From assembly GCA_948146395.1 (NCBI GenBank), contig OX411549.1:34370693-34434692 (forward strand): 64,000 nucleotides of DNA, given 5' to 3'. Positions 10,249-21,965 of the stretch are shown here, piece after piece. The notes beneath the pieces are model-generated. The model was not told the DNA's origin. It saw nothing but the letters and a program-made list of their open reading frames with translations, and ran no database searches. Numbering within the stretch: position 1 is the stretch's first letter; every line of letters begins with the position of its first letter. The position numbers were made by a program, and so were the translations under genes. Origin of the DNA: Fragum whitleyi. Lineage: Eukaryota > Mollusca > Bivalvia > Cardiida > Cardiidae.

Positions 10249-10473
10249 GGGGCCCGTTTTACTAAACCTCTTACGAAAGAAATCAGTCTTAAGTCAAAGT
10301 CACAAATCGTACCTGGTGTTTTTATTCGCTGTTAGATTCTGTCTTGCAATAAAGACGATTCCAATGAGATAATAGATGGCATAATTCCATATTTAGGGTT
10401 ACTACCGTAGAAGCAATTTTAATTTTTGACTTGGGCAAAAACTGATCGTTAGATGTTAAGTAAAACAGGCCCC
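10249..10473. mobile_element. M4 MITE (GGGGCCCGTTTTACTAAA), copy 1, 225 bp
   Basis: Terminal inverted repeats GGGGCCCGTTTTACTAAA (left) and TAAGTAAAACAGGCCCC (right). A second copy at 15110-15334 is also exactly 225 bp, and a third at 56840-57065 is in the opposite orientation. The middle carries AAGACGATTCCAATGAGAT. Confidence 0.85.
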
Positions 10474-10928
10474 AGAAATGATGCTGTTATAAAGAAATGT
10501 CACCATGGTGTCTTTGCTTTGGGTGGACAGTTGAATCCCATAGGACGCCATAACTCAATAAACTTTGATAACTATTTAGTTAGGATAATTTGTATAGACT
10601 CACCACCCAATCTTAAGGCCCATGAGGTCGCTCTATGTGTCGGATACTGTTGACTCTTGTTGCCTTCTTATACAAAATGAACAACTTCAAAGAAAGGAGT
10701 TATAGTCCACTAATATTGACAAGGAACAAATTAATTTCGTCGGTCATTCCCGTTAGTTGAGCGGCTAAAGAAAACATCCATGAAATGGGGTCATTGCATA
10801 TGCAGATATTCTGGGTTAAGGTTGGTGGACTATACTGTTTCCAATATTTTTTGCATGAAATTTCGCTTAATCAAATGACTTCTATTTAGAAATATTTTAT
10901 GTGAGTGTAAATATATAATACGTATTTA
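10474..10928. other. No gene seen
   Basis: CpG becomes more frequent from about here. A 66-codon ORF overlapping the M4 end (10453-10653) has no recognisable domain. Confidence 0.4.
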
Positions 10929-11042
10929 GTGTTTTGTATGAGAAAAAATATCTAACGAGGTTGGGAGAATTGATCATTGTCGAGGCTCTGTCGAGAAAAT
11001 CATCAATTCCCACAACCGAATATTTTTTCATACAATACACTA
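10929..11042. mobile_element. Palindromic element, single copy
   Basis: Arms AGTGTTTTGTATGAGAAAAA (left) and the near-complement ending TCATACAATACACT (right), with an inner pair GGGAGAATTGAT/ATCAATTCCC and centre GTCGAGGCTCTGTCGAG. It looks like a full-length palindromic MITE. Two overlapping opposite ORFs here simply reflect the palindrome. Confidence 0.6.
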
Positions 11043-12666
11043 GATACAATGTACGTGTATATCTTATAACCTCTTTTTGCCTTGTTTTCTTAGATGTTTC
11101 CAACAGAAATGCAAGCTTCTAAAAATAATCGCATTATATATTTGTTCTAAAAAAAAAACCTATGTGATATCATAAAAAATATCATACGGGATGTTATCAC
11201 ACGGATAATTGTATAGTTATAAGATAATTAGAAAATATGTTATGCGAGTATAAAAAACAGACATGACCGAATCATTAATAATTTTAATTTACAAAATACT
11301 ATAAATGTAAACGAAATTGGTCAACTCACAAAATATGGGCGAAAGTTTAAGAAAAAGAAAAGGAATCCAATCGGAGTTGATGATAAATGAGTAATTAAAA
11401 ACCCGAACAGAGAACACGATACCGGTCCAAGTTTACTATAACCGAAGGAGATATATGACCGTGTAAACAGTTATTTATGAACATTTTTGTACATCATTAA
11501 ACAAATGTTAACGACGTCTCAACATGACCCCAATTGACCCAACAATTCAATACCCTACTTTTTACCACACCCACCCTGCAGATTATTAAAGGTTAACTTT
11601 GGATACTTGCTTCTTTTCCGATAGCAAAAGCGTAGAACATTGCCATTTGTTGTTAATTTTTCTTATCGCACAGTCATACTTTTTTTGAGCAACAAAAAAG
11701 CAACATTACATCAACGAAAAAGGTCATTAGTGTTATTCCGTTATTTAATTTAAACTCAAGTTTAACGTATTTCAATCGTTATATTGAGACTCTTAGATGC
11801 ACACAATTACATAATAGATGAGGACTTTCGGTGGGTACATGTATTACCAAATTGGTTTGTCAATAATTTGGGATTGTGTCTGCGACATGTCTACAAATGG
11901 CATCGCATTCCAAGGATAGAATTGTTAAGGCTTAATATAATATTCTAGACTATTTTCATATATATTTTTTTAACTTTTAGTGAGGAGTGTTGGAATGTTG
12001 GAAGGATTTCAAACCCCTGAAACTTGATCTGCAATGATTCCGATATTGTTTCAACAACATATATTCCATCAATCAGCATCGGTGACGATAAAAGGGACCA
12101 CATTTTATTGTCATTATTTACCTCGTTTGATGAATTACCTGTCCCTTTAATCTTCTGAACTTTACAGGCCTTCATTAAAATATCTAAAATGAATAGAAAA
12201 GGGATACTTTCATCGCTGTAAAGGTGCATTCAACTTGCCTATACATATATTAAACAGAAGTTTCATCCTAGAAAAGGCATAATTTGTATTCCTTTTCGTT
12301 ATCACTAAGTTATATTCGAATATATATATATATATATACTCTATTAATGGGAAATCATCGAAATGAATTTTAATTGGAGAGAGTGAATTCAGTCATTATA
12401 TAGAGATTTAAGATATGCGAAGAACAGCGCAAGTTTGATACAAGTCCTGGACCGTTATTATTGGCTAAGACATCGATGCTGATAGAGAGTTATCATTTTT
12501 TGGACAACATTGAAAAAGACCGACCATTTGAATCTATACACATACAATGCCAAACCTCTATTGACAATCGACAATCGAAGGCAATCGACAGGGTACAATA
12601 TTTAGCTTTTCCTTTTGTATTGAATGATGCTGACATTCCATTTTTTTTAATCAGTCGAATATGTTA
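11043..12666. other. Mostly unique sequence, no gene recognised
   Basis: AT-rich. A (TA)n run lies at about 12319-12338. A 94-codon minus-strand ORF (11945-12229) has no family I recognise and is not called. Confidence 0.4.
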
Positions 12667-13379
12667 ACATCTATCGATAACTAATCAGCAAATAAAGTGT
12701 TTTAAAATTGTCACGGCGGGGTTTCACGTGACACAACTGTTTCGATATTTTTCAATATTTCTGGAAACACTTGACCGTTTTAGAAAAGTTTTAAAGCAAA
12801 GAAAGCGGAAAAAACGCCAGACATTTGCTGAATGTGAAGAGATTTCGAAATTCTGATTAAAAGTTATCGACGACTAAGTAAATTTTTACTTGGTCGTCAA
12901 ATACTTTTTATCAGCAGATTTTTAAAAAGGTCTGTCACATCTTTCGAGTTTTTGGCATTTTTCATCCTCTCTGCTCTAAACTATTTTCAAATTGGTCACA
13001 TATTTCCAGAAATATTGAAACATGTTGACAGAAATTATTGACGATTTCCTCAAATTTTCTTGTCTCTTTATTTGCAGCCGTGCATGTTGTCGCATGGTAT
13101 CTTGGGTGAATTCCTTTAAGTTTTTGCAGATCTTTGTTCTTTAGAATTATATATTTTTTCTCATCTTTAACCTAACTTGTTTTGGTGTGTACTTTATACA
13201 TCTGTTAAATTTTTATGGTTGTTTCTAGAGACAATCTTCAATTAGTTAATTTTCGGCTAATCCTCTCTTCAGAAATTTCAATACTATGTTACATCCATTT
13301 TCTTTTACATCAACATTCTTGAGAAGTTTATGCAGATATGCACGTGACATCTGTCGAGAACCAATCAGCAAATAAAGTG
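12667..13379. repeat. 714-bp segment flanked by 33-bp direct repeats, with internal inverted repeats
   Basis: 12667-12699 and 13347-13379 match at about 30 of 33 positions, with 17 identical bases (AATCAGCAAATAAAGTG). Inside, GACGACTAAGTAAA and TTTACTTGGTCGTC form a hairpin near 12866-12896. A wider pair (TTTCAATATTTCTGGAAA near 12752 and TTTCCAGAAATATTGAAAC near 13003) brackets it. It may be an inserted element with degenerate flanks or a local duplication. Confidence 0.5.
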
Positions 13380-13678
13380 ACAGAATAGATTCTTCAAATT
13401 CTGATTAATAAAATGGTTTAATACTTCACGATTTCTCTTGCTTCAGAAGAATGAGCCAGTGTTGAAACCAGGAAAGGCGGAATAATTAACAGAGATAGGT
13501 ATTTGAACTGCTAAAACAAAATAATAAAATCTCTGATTTACGTGCTGTGCGTTCATATTGAGGGGACTTTATGTTGACAGGGGGTCTAATTTACGATGAC
13601 GCATATATTACGGAGAAACCCTATCGAAATTAATATGAAACAAAACAAGCCGACACACCGGTGGTATAGTTGAACGAA

Positions 13679-14430
13679 TTTACGAGCGCTGTGACTAGTG
13701 TGAACGCCATAAGATGGACAAGGCCTTGATGTGTGGTCCAGATAAACTACCGTTAATAAAGGAACCCACCTACCACTTCCGTTCGAAATTTCTTGTCATT
13801 TCTTTTCATATTCAATACAGACATAAACACTTGTTTCTAAAGGTTGACCTGCATGTCCAAATGTAGAGCGACAGATAGAGGGGTTATTTAAAATATTCGA
13901 ATAATACTTTGAAAAGGCAATTTTGCCGAAATATTATAAAAAAGAATGTTTTTACTGAATATCTAAGACATTTTGCCATAAACCTATTGTTTTGGGTACT
14001 CATTATAGTCGTCTCGGCGAGACGATTCAAATGAGTACTCACAACATATGGTTTCGTGGAAAAATAAAAACTTCAGACCGGTTTTACGAGCGCTGTGACT
14101 AGTCTTAACGCCACAAGATGGACAAGGCCTTTATGTGTGGTCCTAATAAACTACCGTTAATAAGGGAGCCTACCTTCCATCTCCGTGCGAAAATTCTGTC
14201 CCTTTTATTCATATTCAATTCAGACATAAATTTTTCGTTTCGAAGCAGCTAAACGTCGGGTCTGTTTCAAAACTTTTTTCCCAGAATTGAACACAAATCG
14301 AACGGGTCAGATAAACACTGCCGACTAGGATTCACAAAAAGTCTGGAGTGACGCAAGTCTAAAATCATTATTTCTCAACGAAACCCTATGGTGTGGGTAC
14401 TCATTCATTGGAATCGCCTCGTCGAGACGG
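13679..14430. repeat. 404-bp tandem duplication with a palindromic core (M11-related)
   Basis: TTTACGAGCGCTGTGACTAGT begins copy 1 at 13679 and copy 2 at 14083. The palindrome GTCTCGGCGAGAC (about 14012) and its partner (about 14417) keep the same ~404-bp spacing. Shared stretches include ACAAGATGGACAAGGCC and TAAACTACCGTTAATAA. Copy 1 carries an M11 left end (AGAGCGACAGATAGAGGGG near 13865). Confidence 0.75.
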
Positions 14431-15109
14431 GTTGACATATTTGAATCTAAAATCCAAAGAACAAACCTTTGTCCGTTGCTCTTTATAACTATAGACACTA
14501 TCGGAAGAGTTGCTCTAAAACCTCGATATCGAAAGATACACAGGAATGGTTTTATTCGTCTGCTTGAAGGGGGACTACTACAGGCGTATTTTCAAAACTG
14601 AGCTCAGGAATCTATATATGAATATAGATTTCACGGCTCACCGCACAAAATCTACCCATACGTCGTGATTAGACTGGGGTTTTTTTAAAAGAAGGGGGCG
14701 TTAATCACAAACTCAATTTGAATCAATCATTTAAAAAAATGGGTACAATATTTCGTAACCGCGGCTTTTTAAAGGAAGAAAAAAATCGCGTCTAATTATG
14801 CGAAATTTCGGTCCCTCAATACTTTAATACTGCTTAATAGAACAATAAACCTATAGGTGATGCAATGTCGCGGATCATCTTTGTCACCTGTCCAAACGAA
14901 TTCACGTTAAATTTTATTCCTTCCTGCAATTTTGGAATTAAATGACACATGTGAACAGTTTTATGCGTTCCTTGTGCACGTTTCTATTTTGATGTTCAGC
15001 TATTAAGCGCCCATTAATTTCCTTACAAAACCCTTAATATTTTTATAGGTATCTGCACAAAATACATTTGGTATAAAGACAAAATTCCTGCGTTCAGGAC
15101 GACGAAACA
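14431..15109. other. No gene seen
   Basis: Contains a short inverted repeat AATCTATAT-ATGA-ATATAGATT near 14610-14631. Otherwise featureless. Confidence 0.5.
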
Positions 15110-15334
15110 GGGGCACGTTTTACTAAATTTTTAAGTCAAAACCACAAATCGTACCTGGTGTTTTCATTCATTGTTAGATTCTGCCTTGCAATATCTCATT
15201 GGAATCGTCTTTTGAAGACGATTCCATTGAGACGATGCATGGCAGAATTCCATATTAAGTAACTACTGTATAAGAAACTTTAATTTTTGACTTACGAAAA
15301 AAACATGTCGTAAGATGTTAATTAAACAGGCCCC
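15110..15334. mobile_element. M4 MITE, copy 2, 225 bp
   Basis: Same length, orientation and internal sequence as 10249-10473, including AAGTCAAAACCACAAATCGTAC and GGAATCGTCTTTTGAAGACGATTCC in the centre. Ends are GGGGCACGTTTTACTAAA and TTAATTAAACAGGCCCC. Confidence 0.85.
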
Positions 15335-16251
15335 AGGAGCGATGCCAAAATTGGTACCCTGCCTTACACAGTGAAGGGTATCTAATGTATGATTTTCACA
15401 CTTGGGGGCAATCGCTTGTGCCTAGATGTCCTGAACCAGGGACTTTTAATATACATATATAGTAAATTAAGGGTCCGTGCCTGCACACATGATTATTAAC
15501 TTTTTTTAAGAAAGAATAATTTAAACTTTATATTCGATGTCGAGCATGACTGTTTAAAAAAATGAAATACATGTAGTACATCAATAAATCAATAAATGAA
15601 ATAATGAATAAAATACTTTAAGAAAGATTAAAATGATTAATCAAAATGAAAAAAATTGGACCTATACGCGTGTTATGATTGTACCATAAAACATTTTTGT
15701 TGAATATTTATTTATGCATGTTAGCTTACATTGAGGGTGTTCGCGTATAAATGAAATATCTAGCTCGTTTACTTTTTTTTTTGCATACACATTAAATAAA
15801 TTCTGTGTCCGTATTTTTACGCGTTCTTTTATATGCGTGCACGAATTTTCGTATAGACTTTTTACTGAAATCTTAAATAAGGGTAATATTTTCATTGTTA
15901 ATGTGTCCATTTTATTCAAATGATAGTTTAATGTGCAATGAATTACTCAGTCTCAATGCCTCAGTCACATATTTCATTTTTTAATAAGGAAGACAAATTT
16001 TCATAATTCTTTCTTTTTCTTTTAAGAGTGACACTCCCGTCCAAAACGTCACAGTAAATTATGAACAACATAAGTAAGCATAATTTACGAACTGTTCCCT
16101 TAAAATGGCAATGACTGAACACGGTTTAAACAAGCAGTCAAAATGAACCTACTTTGGGCACTAGTAATTGATTAATTTCATTTTGTAGTTGTAAAAGTTT
16201 GACCAACTTTACTCGCACTTACGCTTAGTTAGGACATCGGAATTTACATTT
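15335..16251. other. No gene seen
   Basis: AT-rich with TAAATCAATAAATGAAATAA-type simple sequence near 15580-15610. An 85-codon minus-strand ORF (15662-15919) is low-complexity and not called. Confidence 0.4.
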
Positions 16252-16490
16252 GAGCCTGTGCGAGACATTTCCAACAATTTGAAATACGTGTAAGGCGCAC
16301 ACAGCGATCAGCTTAGACAGTAACACAGTGTAATTAGAAGATTCGCTGCCCGTCTAAAGACACTTCGAGACCTGATCTATCTTAAAAGCGCAAAGTGAAG
16401 ACTCTGGACAGTCTGTGCAGATGCAAAGGCTGGCCAGAGTCTTTGCTTGGTGCATTTTTGAAATTGTTGGAACCGTCACGCACAGACTCA
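16252..16490. mobile_element. M8 MITE, full copy
   Basis: Terminal inverted repeats GAGCCTGTGCGAGACATTTC...AACAATTT and AAATTGTTGGAA...ACGCACAGACTC, 239 bp. An internal pair AGACTCTGGACAG/CTGGCCAGAGTCTT lies near 16400-16445. Confidence 0.8.
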
Positions 16491-17009
16491 TTTCTTTTAT
16501 GTCGATTGTACGTCTAATACTCTGGAGAAAATTCTGATTTCAGGAAACAGTAAAAAAATGTTTCGAACGGTACAGACAGCTTAAGAGTGTGCAGGCAAAC
16601 CAAAATCGAAATATTCCCTCGTGCCATCTTTTAAAAAAAAGCGAACTTAAATTGAATTATCCAATGGCGACAGCATTACAAAATCTATAAATCTTAAAGG
16701 GTAATACATTTGCGCAAACACTTCACAATGTGCATATACGAGTAACATATTGCAGCAAAGTATACTGAATTTTACAGAAACGATTGGTTCATTGTCATAA
16801 ACACCCCGAAATTCCATAAAAGGAGTGATACTTTATCGCAAACACTGCGAAATTACGTGAATATGATTGGACACATTTCTAACACTTAAAGATCGAAATA
16901 GCGAACTTGTACATGAAATAGATATGATGCAAATATTCTTAATTCGAAAAGTGTGGCTGTATTTAAAAGCTAGAATGTATTTTTCCGCAAATATGAATAC
17001 AGATTCTGT
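16491..17009. other. No gene seen
   Basis: Repeated short motifs (CACTTCACAATG, CACTGCGAAATTACG, AAACACTG) suggest an old decayed repeat. Nothing firm. Confidence 0.35.
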
Positions 17010-17410
17010 AAATTGTGAAAATTCGGCGAATCATTCCGGTTAAAACCATTCAAAATCACTCCCTCGGCGCTCCAAACATTCTTTCCAAACACTCATTCAA
17101 AAACGCCCCGAAACTCTTAGAAATTCTTCGAAATCGTTCAAAATGATTGACATTTCAATCAAAACCTACCAAAAATGCATGATTGCATTGGCTTGGGTTG
17201 ATTTCTAAGCGTCCGATTTGTCCGTGAAGGCACAAAATCAGAAAACACATAGATTTTAACAAAGGGAGGCAAAAGGTTTACGAGTATGCCACCCAATTAT
17301 AGATTATGATTAACCTCCCTTGAAAATTATTTAAAACTCGATCATATCACTCATTAAATTTCATCCAAAACCGTTATCTTGTCTGTTTCATGATACTATT
17401 AACTTTGCGA
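17010..17410. mobile_element. M3 MITE, copy 2 (degenerate ends)
   Basis: Shares ACCATTCAAAATCACTC, CTCGGCGCTCC, a hairpin with GGGAGGCAAA and TAACCTCCCTTG, and the tail CACTCATTAAATTTCATCC with the other M3 copies. Terminal repeats are too decayed to place exactly. Confidence 0.65.
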
Positions 17411-18477
17411 GTAAAGGCATACGATGTACTGCAAACAATGTCACTGACTCTTCTGTTTAAGCAATAAAGCGCAGTTTATTTTAGATGAACTTGGATGATG
17501 TTATAAATGAAGTTGGCAGTTTTCTCGGCGTAATTAGGCAAAGTGTTGATGCGACAGTTTATGGTAGCTTCTTTTGTTTGAACAGTATCAGTCGACAGTT
17601 TTACTCTCTGGCATGCAAATTTAATGCACAAAACAAAGTTTGAAATTTATTAAATTCTGAATATTTTAAGTGTGGTATGTCATTTATAGACTCTAATTTG
17701 CGTGAAATTTGCCACGTATCTTTCGCGTTCGAAAATTTAATGCTTCGACTGACGTTTTTAGTTGCCATGAATATAAAAATTGTTAATCAAAACCAAGAGC
17801 TTTGTACCTAGAATAAGTGCTATTTCGGGGCGAAATATAACTTTATTGAAGATACATGTAATTCATTTGTGTACCAATCTTTGGTATAATTTAATTCAGG
17901 GGTACAGAAATACGAAATTTCTCTACTTTTCTATGGACTAGTAAAAGTAAATTTCCTACTTGTCCAGGATCAAAATGAACCTGTCTGCAAAAAATGGACC
18001 GGCAAATATTGGGTAACCCAGTATTTTTTTTCATCAAAAACAATGTTTTTAAACTTGGGGGATTAATTTACTTCTAGATCCTTTTAGTACTATTCCAAGA
18101 TTTGCTCTTGTATCTATTTGCCAACGAATATGTGGCCTACAAAACTGTATTCACCCGCAAGCGGAAAAGCCCGTGTCGGATGAGTCGGGCATCGAAATTC
18201 CACTTCCCTGATTTTTAATTACTTTAATCAAGCTGAAGTTGTGAGGTTTTGAAATTACACGCAATATTTCATCCGGCCGTTCTTATGACCCGCCACGTAA
18301 AAGGGGACTATCCGGGACCTTAGCAATAGAAATATAAATTGGCAAAGAGATTGCATACAAATTGAGTCGGCAAGATTTGTTGTTTCTAAAATGAATAGCA
18401 TATTTAAAGTAAGTTGAAGTTAACGTTCTACACCCAGGAACACTTTTAGAGGCTGAAGCCGATCTCAGTTAGTCCAA
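17411..18477. other. No gene seen
   Basis: Near 17940-18010 there is sequence (TCCTACTTGTCCAGGATCAAA) resembling 4275-4330, so a further decayed dispersed repeat is likely. No coding signal recognised. Confidence 0.4.
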
Positions 18478-18607
18478 CCCTGCGTTCAGGATGAAAACGT
18501 TAGCATTTAGCGCTTTTGAAATGATACCTCGCTTTGCACGTATGTGCACGTGCAAAGCGGGGTATCATCTCAAAGCGCACGCGAAACGCTTTTACATCCT
18601 GAACACA
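18478..18607. mobile_element. M6 palindromic MITE, copy 1
   Basis: Ends CCCTGCGTTCAGGATG and CATCCTGAACACA. The centre GCTTTGCACGTATGTGCACGTGCAAAGC is almost a perfect palindrome. It is nearly identical to 53680-53808 (two differences over roughly 88 bp of the centre and right half). Confidence 0.85.
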
Positions 18608-18608
18608 T

Positions 18609-18978
18609 GGCAGTGGTACCGCATACATCTTTCAATCCTAAGGCCGTGAGTTCGAACTCCGCCTCGGCCAATGTTCATCCGACGTTTGACAAAAGTCAAT
18701 GTGACGGGAGTCTTTTGTTTTCCACTATTTGGTGAATGAAGGGTAGTACGCTTAAGTGGGTTTGAGAATTGACGGAGAGTCATTGGGTAGGTCCACCACT
18801 AATTGGTGTATGAAGAGTAGTACGCCTTAGTGGGTTGGTTGAGCAGTTGGTGGCTGGGATGAAATGTTGTGGTTGCACCCTTGTGAGAAACGACGGCAAG
18901 CCATTGGGTCTGTCGACCAGCCGCCGCGATATAACTGCAATAACGTTGGAAGTGGCGTTAACCCCCCCAAACAACAAA
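18609..18978 (+). mobile_element. SINE-2, tRNA-like head
   Basis: Head GGCAGTGGTACCGC... with a B-box-like GAGTTCGAACTCC ending at GGCCA (18670). The body contains two ~75-bp related blocks (GGTGAATGAAGGGTAGTACG at 18731, GGTGTATGAAGAGTAGTACG at 18805) and a tail GCCGCCGCGATATAACTG also found in SINE-1. It abuts the M6 right end. Four short ORFs here are shadows. Confidence 0.6.
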
Positions 18979-19342
18979 AAAAGGCTGAAAGTTTAGCCAC
19001 CGATCGGCTTGCGCAGTCGACACAGCCTGCCGGCCTCGAGAGTTTACGCATCTCTCAGACCGTTCCTATTGGAGTGACATATCACGATTTCTAGATCAGT
19101 GTCGTTATTTACTAATTATTATTCTAAATATTAGGATATTAAAGGTTTATGACCAGGTGGTTAGGACCACAGATGGTGAATAAGATCCTAATAAATTTTA
19201 CTTTTAGGTCTAATAAATTGCGGCACTAGTCAACTTGCCTATCATAATTGCTAATAATCATTTTATACTTATACAATTAGTATACAGTGAAGAGTATCTA
19301 CTGGACTCTTGTGTGGCATTATCTTTACATACACGGACCAAT

Positions 19343-19457
19343 GAGTTAGCCCGTGTGTGACATTTCCAACAATTTCTTATGTCATCGTTAAGACTCGGAT
19401 CAGTCTGTTGATCCGTACAGCCTGATCAGTCTTCTCTATGCGCTTTATAGATAGCTT
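19343..19457. mobile_element. M8 fragment
   Basis: Carries TTAGCCCGTGTGTGACATTTCCAACAATTT like the M8 left terminus, then CAGTCTGTTGATCCGTACAG. The right terminus is missing. Confidence 0.55.
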
Positions 19458-19485
19458 CTGCGTTACAGCGTTGGATTACATTTTG

Positions 19486-19694
19486 GCGCGAGGTTATAAA
19501 ATTTTTCTCAGGCTCTACTGACAATTTTCTCAAATTTAAAAGTAAAATAAATCAATGAAAATAAAAGATAATATTAATAAGTTGTATTAATATTATCTTT
19601 TATGTCAATCCATTAAAATGAGCATTTAAACAGAATTACGGCGTAAATGTCAAGTTTAAATTTAAGAAAATTTGAATCGAGAATGAGAAACAAT
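19486..19694. mobile_element. M5 MITE, copy 1
   Basis: Central hairpin AAAGATAATATTAATA-AGTTGT-ATTAATATTATCTTT. Flanks GAGGTTATAAAATTTTTCTC and GAATCGAGAATGAGAAAC match the arms of 57067-57301 and 63464-63714. Confidence 0.7.
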
Positions 19695-19721
19695 TAATGT
19701 AACCCGCAAATGAAATATTCG

Positions 19722-19796
19722 TCTCCGTCCATATTCGAACCCGGGATCTCCACATCCGAAAACGAGTGCCGTACCACGTCGCTATAAAAGTTAATT
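19722..19796 (-). mobile_element. tRNA-like SINE head, minus strand
   Basis: On the minus strand the sequence reads TAGCGACGTGGTACGGCACTC, then GATCCCGGGTTCGAATATGG, i.e. A-box-like and B-box-like blocks spaced as in a tRNA. No clear acceptor stem, so a SINE or tRNA relic rather than a gene. Confidence 0.45.
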
Positions 19797-19889
19797 TGCC
19801 TGGCAAAGCAGTACAACGCACCTCTTAAACTCAACCCGGCGACATTTATAACCTCGTGCCCCGAAGGACAACTTTGGGTCTCTTCGGCT

Positions 19890-20160
19890 GCCGTCATAGC
19901 GTACTTGCTAGCGCGTTGGACTGTCAATCAAGAGGTCCCGGGTTCGATTCCCCATGGCGGCACTCATTTTTTCTGACTATTTGTCTGTGTCACCAATTGG
20001 TTGATAATCGTAGACCTATATGAGATAGCAGCTGGGGGGCTAGGAAAGGATGTGATGGTTGTACTGGTGAGAGAAATACCAGGAATCCATTGTTAGGTGC
20101 TACAGCCGCCGAGATATAACTGAAATGTTGAAAGCGGCGTAATACTCCATTCAATCAACG
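19890..20160 (+). mobile_element. SINE-1, copy 1
   Basis: tRNA-like head GCCGTCATAGCGTACTTGCTAGCGCG, B box GGGTTCGATTCCCC, ending GGCGGCA at about 19962. The body has GATAATCGTAGACCTATATG, GGCTAGGAAAGGATGTGATGG and GAGATATAACTGAAATGTTG, with tail AAGCGGCGTAATACTCCATTCAA. Body shared with 22049, 38353, 45885 and 50612. Confidence 0.85.
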
Positions 20161-21965
20161 GATCTCTACGTCGCTGTCCCGACTGATGTTAGTCTGTCCA
20201 TCTCGCATACATGTAGGGCAAATCCGACGGATCTTGAAAGGGAGGTAATAAACATCGGTCTATCGAAGATCGTCCAGATTGCCTTTAGATTTTACCGAAG
20301 TCATAAATCAAAGAACGTATTTCAAGTGAAGATAGAATTACAATTTGATGAAAAATTAGGAAATGAGCCATCTCATATGTTCGTTTATGATGGAAGGTTG
20401 GTGGGTATCGGATGACGGGGGTCCCTATGAGCGACAGACCATGCTGCGCTGATAGCCCCGTCAATTACAGACCGAATGTACACACTACATTATTAAAACC
20501 CTTTCCACAGCCCCAAAAACATATTTAGTGTTATGATGCCAAAGATTGAGGATGATAGACAGTCAACTGCATTTTTTGTCGTTGGTTTTGTAAACAAAAG
20601 TTTGTTTTTGCTTTAATCGAAATGTACAAAAATGCCGGTAATTCTTTTTAGGAAAAGTTACATGTTTTTCAAATGGTGACCAATTTGGTTAAACTTTTCT
20701 TTTCATTAAAAACAACTTTATTCACATCAGAATTAGAATTTGCTTTGTTGCTCTACATTATATTCCGCCTTAAGTGATGTAGTTGTAATGTAGCGGTAGC
20801 AGCCTCATTCTTTTTGTTACGATAGAAATATTATTTCAAACTCATCACTCTTTTTCATACGCCCAACCGGCATTTAACGAAACACGGAGTTATGACTATG
20901 TTAGAACTTTCCTTGACTTTTATTATCAAAGCTAACAAAATTACCTGTGAAGGTAAGAGTCCAATCATCATTACAGGGTAACACTTCAGAATTGTTTCGG
21001 AATCGAATTTCATGACTTTGTGTGATATATTGAACCGGGGACCTTATGTCGTGATTTATGTGTTTTTACCGGGATATTTGGCGTTCTCTTTTAACATAGA
21101 TTGATGTAATAGAATTAGATCTTTCGATGATGGTAAAAAGTTGAATATCATTTCGGATTTTGGCGAGATAGACGGTAAAAAAATATAATGGATGTTGGCG
21201 GAAAATATAGTAAAACATCACAACGGATCTTCAATAAAAAGAACCAAGTAAAAATCTTTTCGGTTATTAGCTAGAAAAAATGTGAAAATAAAGTACAAAA
21301 GTCGCGGGATAGTAAAAACCTCATTATGGATGTTCGCGAGGGAGAGAAAACAACAACAACAACAACAACAACAACAAAATCCAAGTAGACAATGCAACCT
21401 TATTACGGATAGTCTAGAGCTATATCATTCGGAACATCGCTCGAACTTTTCCGTAGAATCGCCGAGGTTTCCCATTTGAGCTATCTTGTGAAAATGCATT
21501 ACGAATCTTCGTGAGATGAACTGTAAAACTAATTGCGGGTGCCCCTCCTCAAACTGTTCGGAAATTTCAATAGAGAATTCCACATCTTCTCCCGAATTCC
21601 CAAGATAATTTCCCATGCAAGCTCATAACTAGAGCTTCAAGAATGTTATTTACTATTGTTTTAATGGTATAATAACGGTAATTATTGAATCATGTGACAG
21701 TTCTGTTAGGCATAGCTCCACATAATATCAGAGTCTTGACACAGGGATCACTTAGCGAGCCAATTACGACCTTTTAGTTCATCTAGCCCTGTATCAATCT
21801 TTATTCCCGAGTCATCTTTTCGAAAACGCAAAAAGTAAAGATGATACGGGAAGCTATAGATATTTTCATGTAAATTAAGACCCTGGGAGAAAAAGGCGAA
21901 AGCAAAGGAGTTGAATCTTATTTCTTTATTAGTTGCAAGTATGCCACTAAATGATAAAACCGAAG
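20161..21965. other. Unique sequence; (CAA)n microsatellite only
   Basis: A (CAA)n run lies at 21349-21377. It makes a polyglutamine stretch in an otherwise unremarkable 65-codon ORF, which I do not call. Nothing else recognised. Confidence 0.5.

Noticed and set aside
19890..19962. Functional tRNA gene
   Set aside because: Promoter boxes are present but the sequence is the head of a dispersed SINE with a conserved 3' body. The same applies to 22049, 38353, 45885, 33918-33988 and 19722-19796.
21282..21479. Polyglutamine protein
   Set aside because: The Gln run is a (CAA)n microsatellite in a short ORF with no other coding feature.
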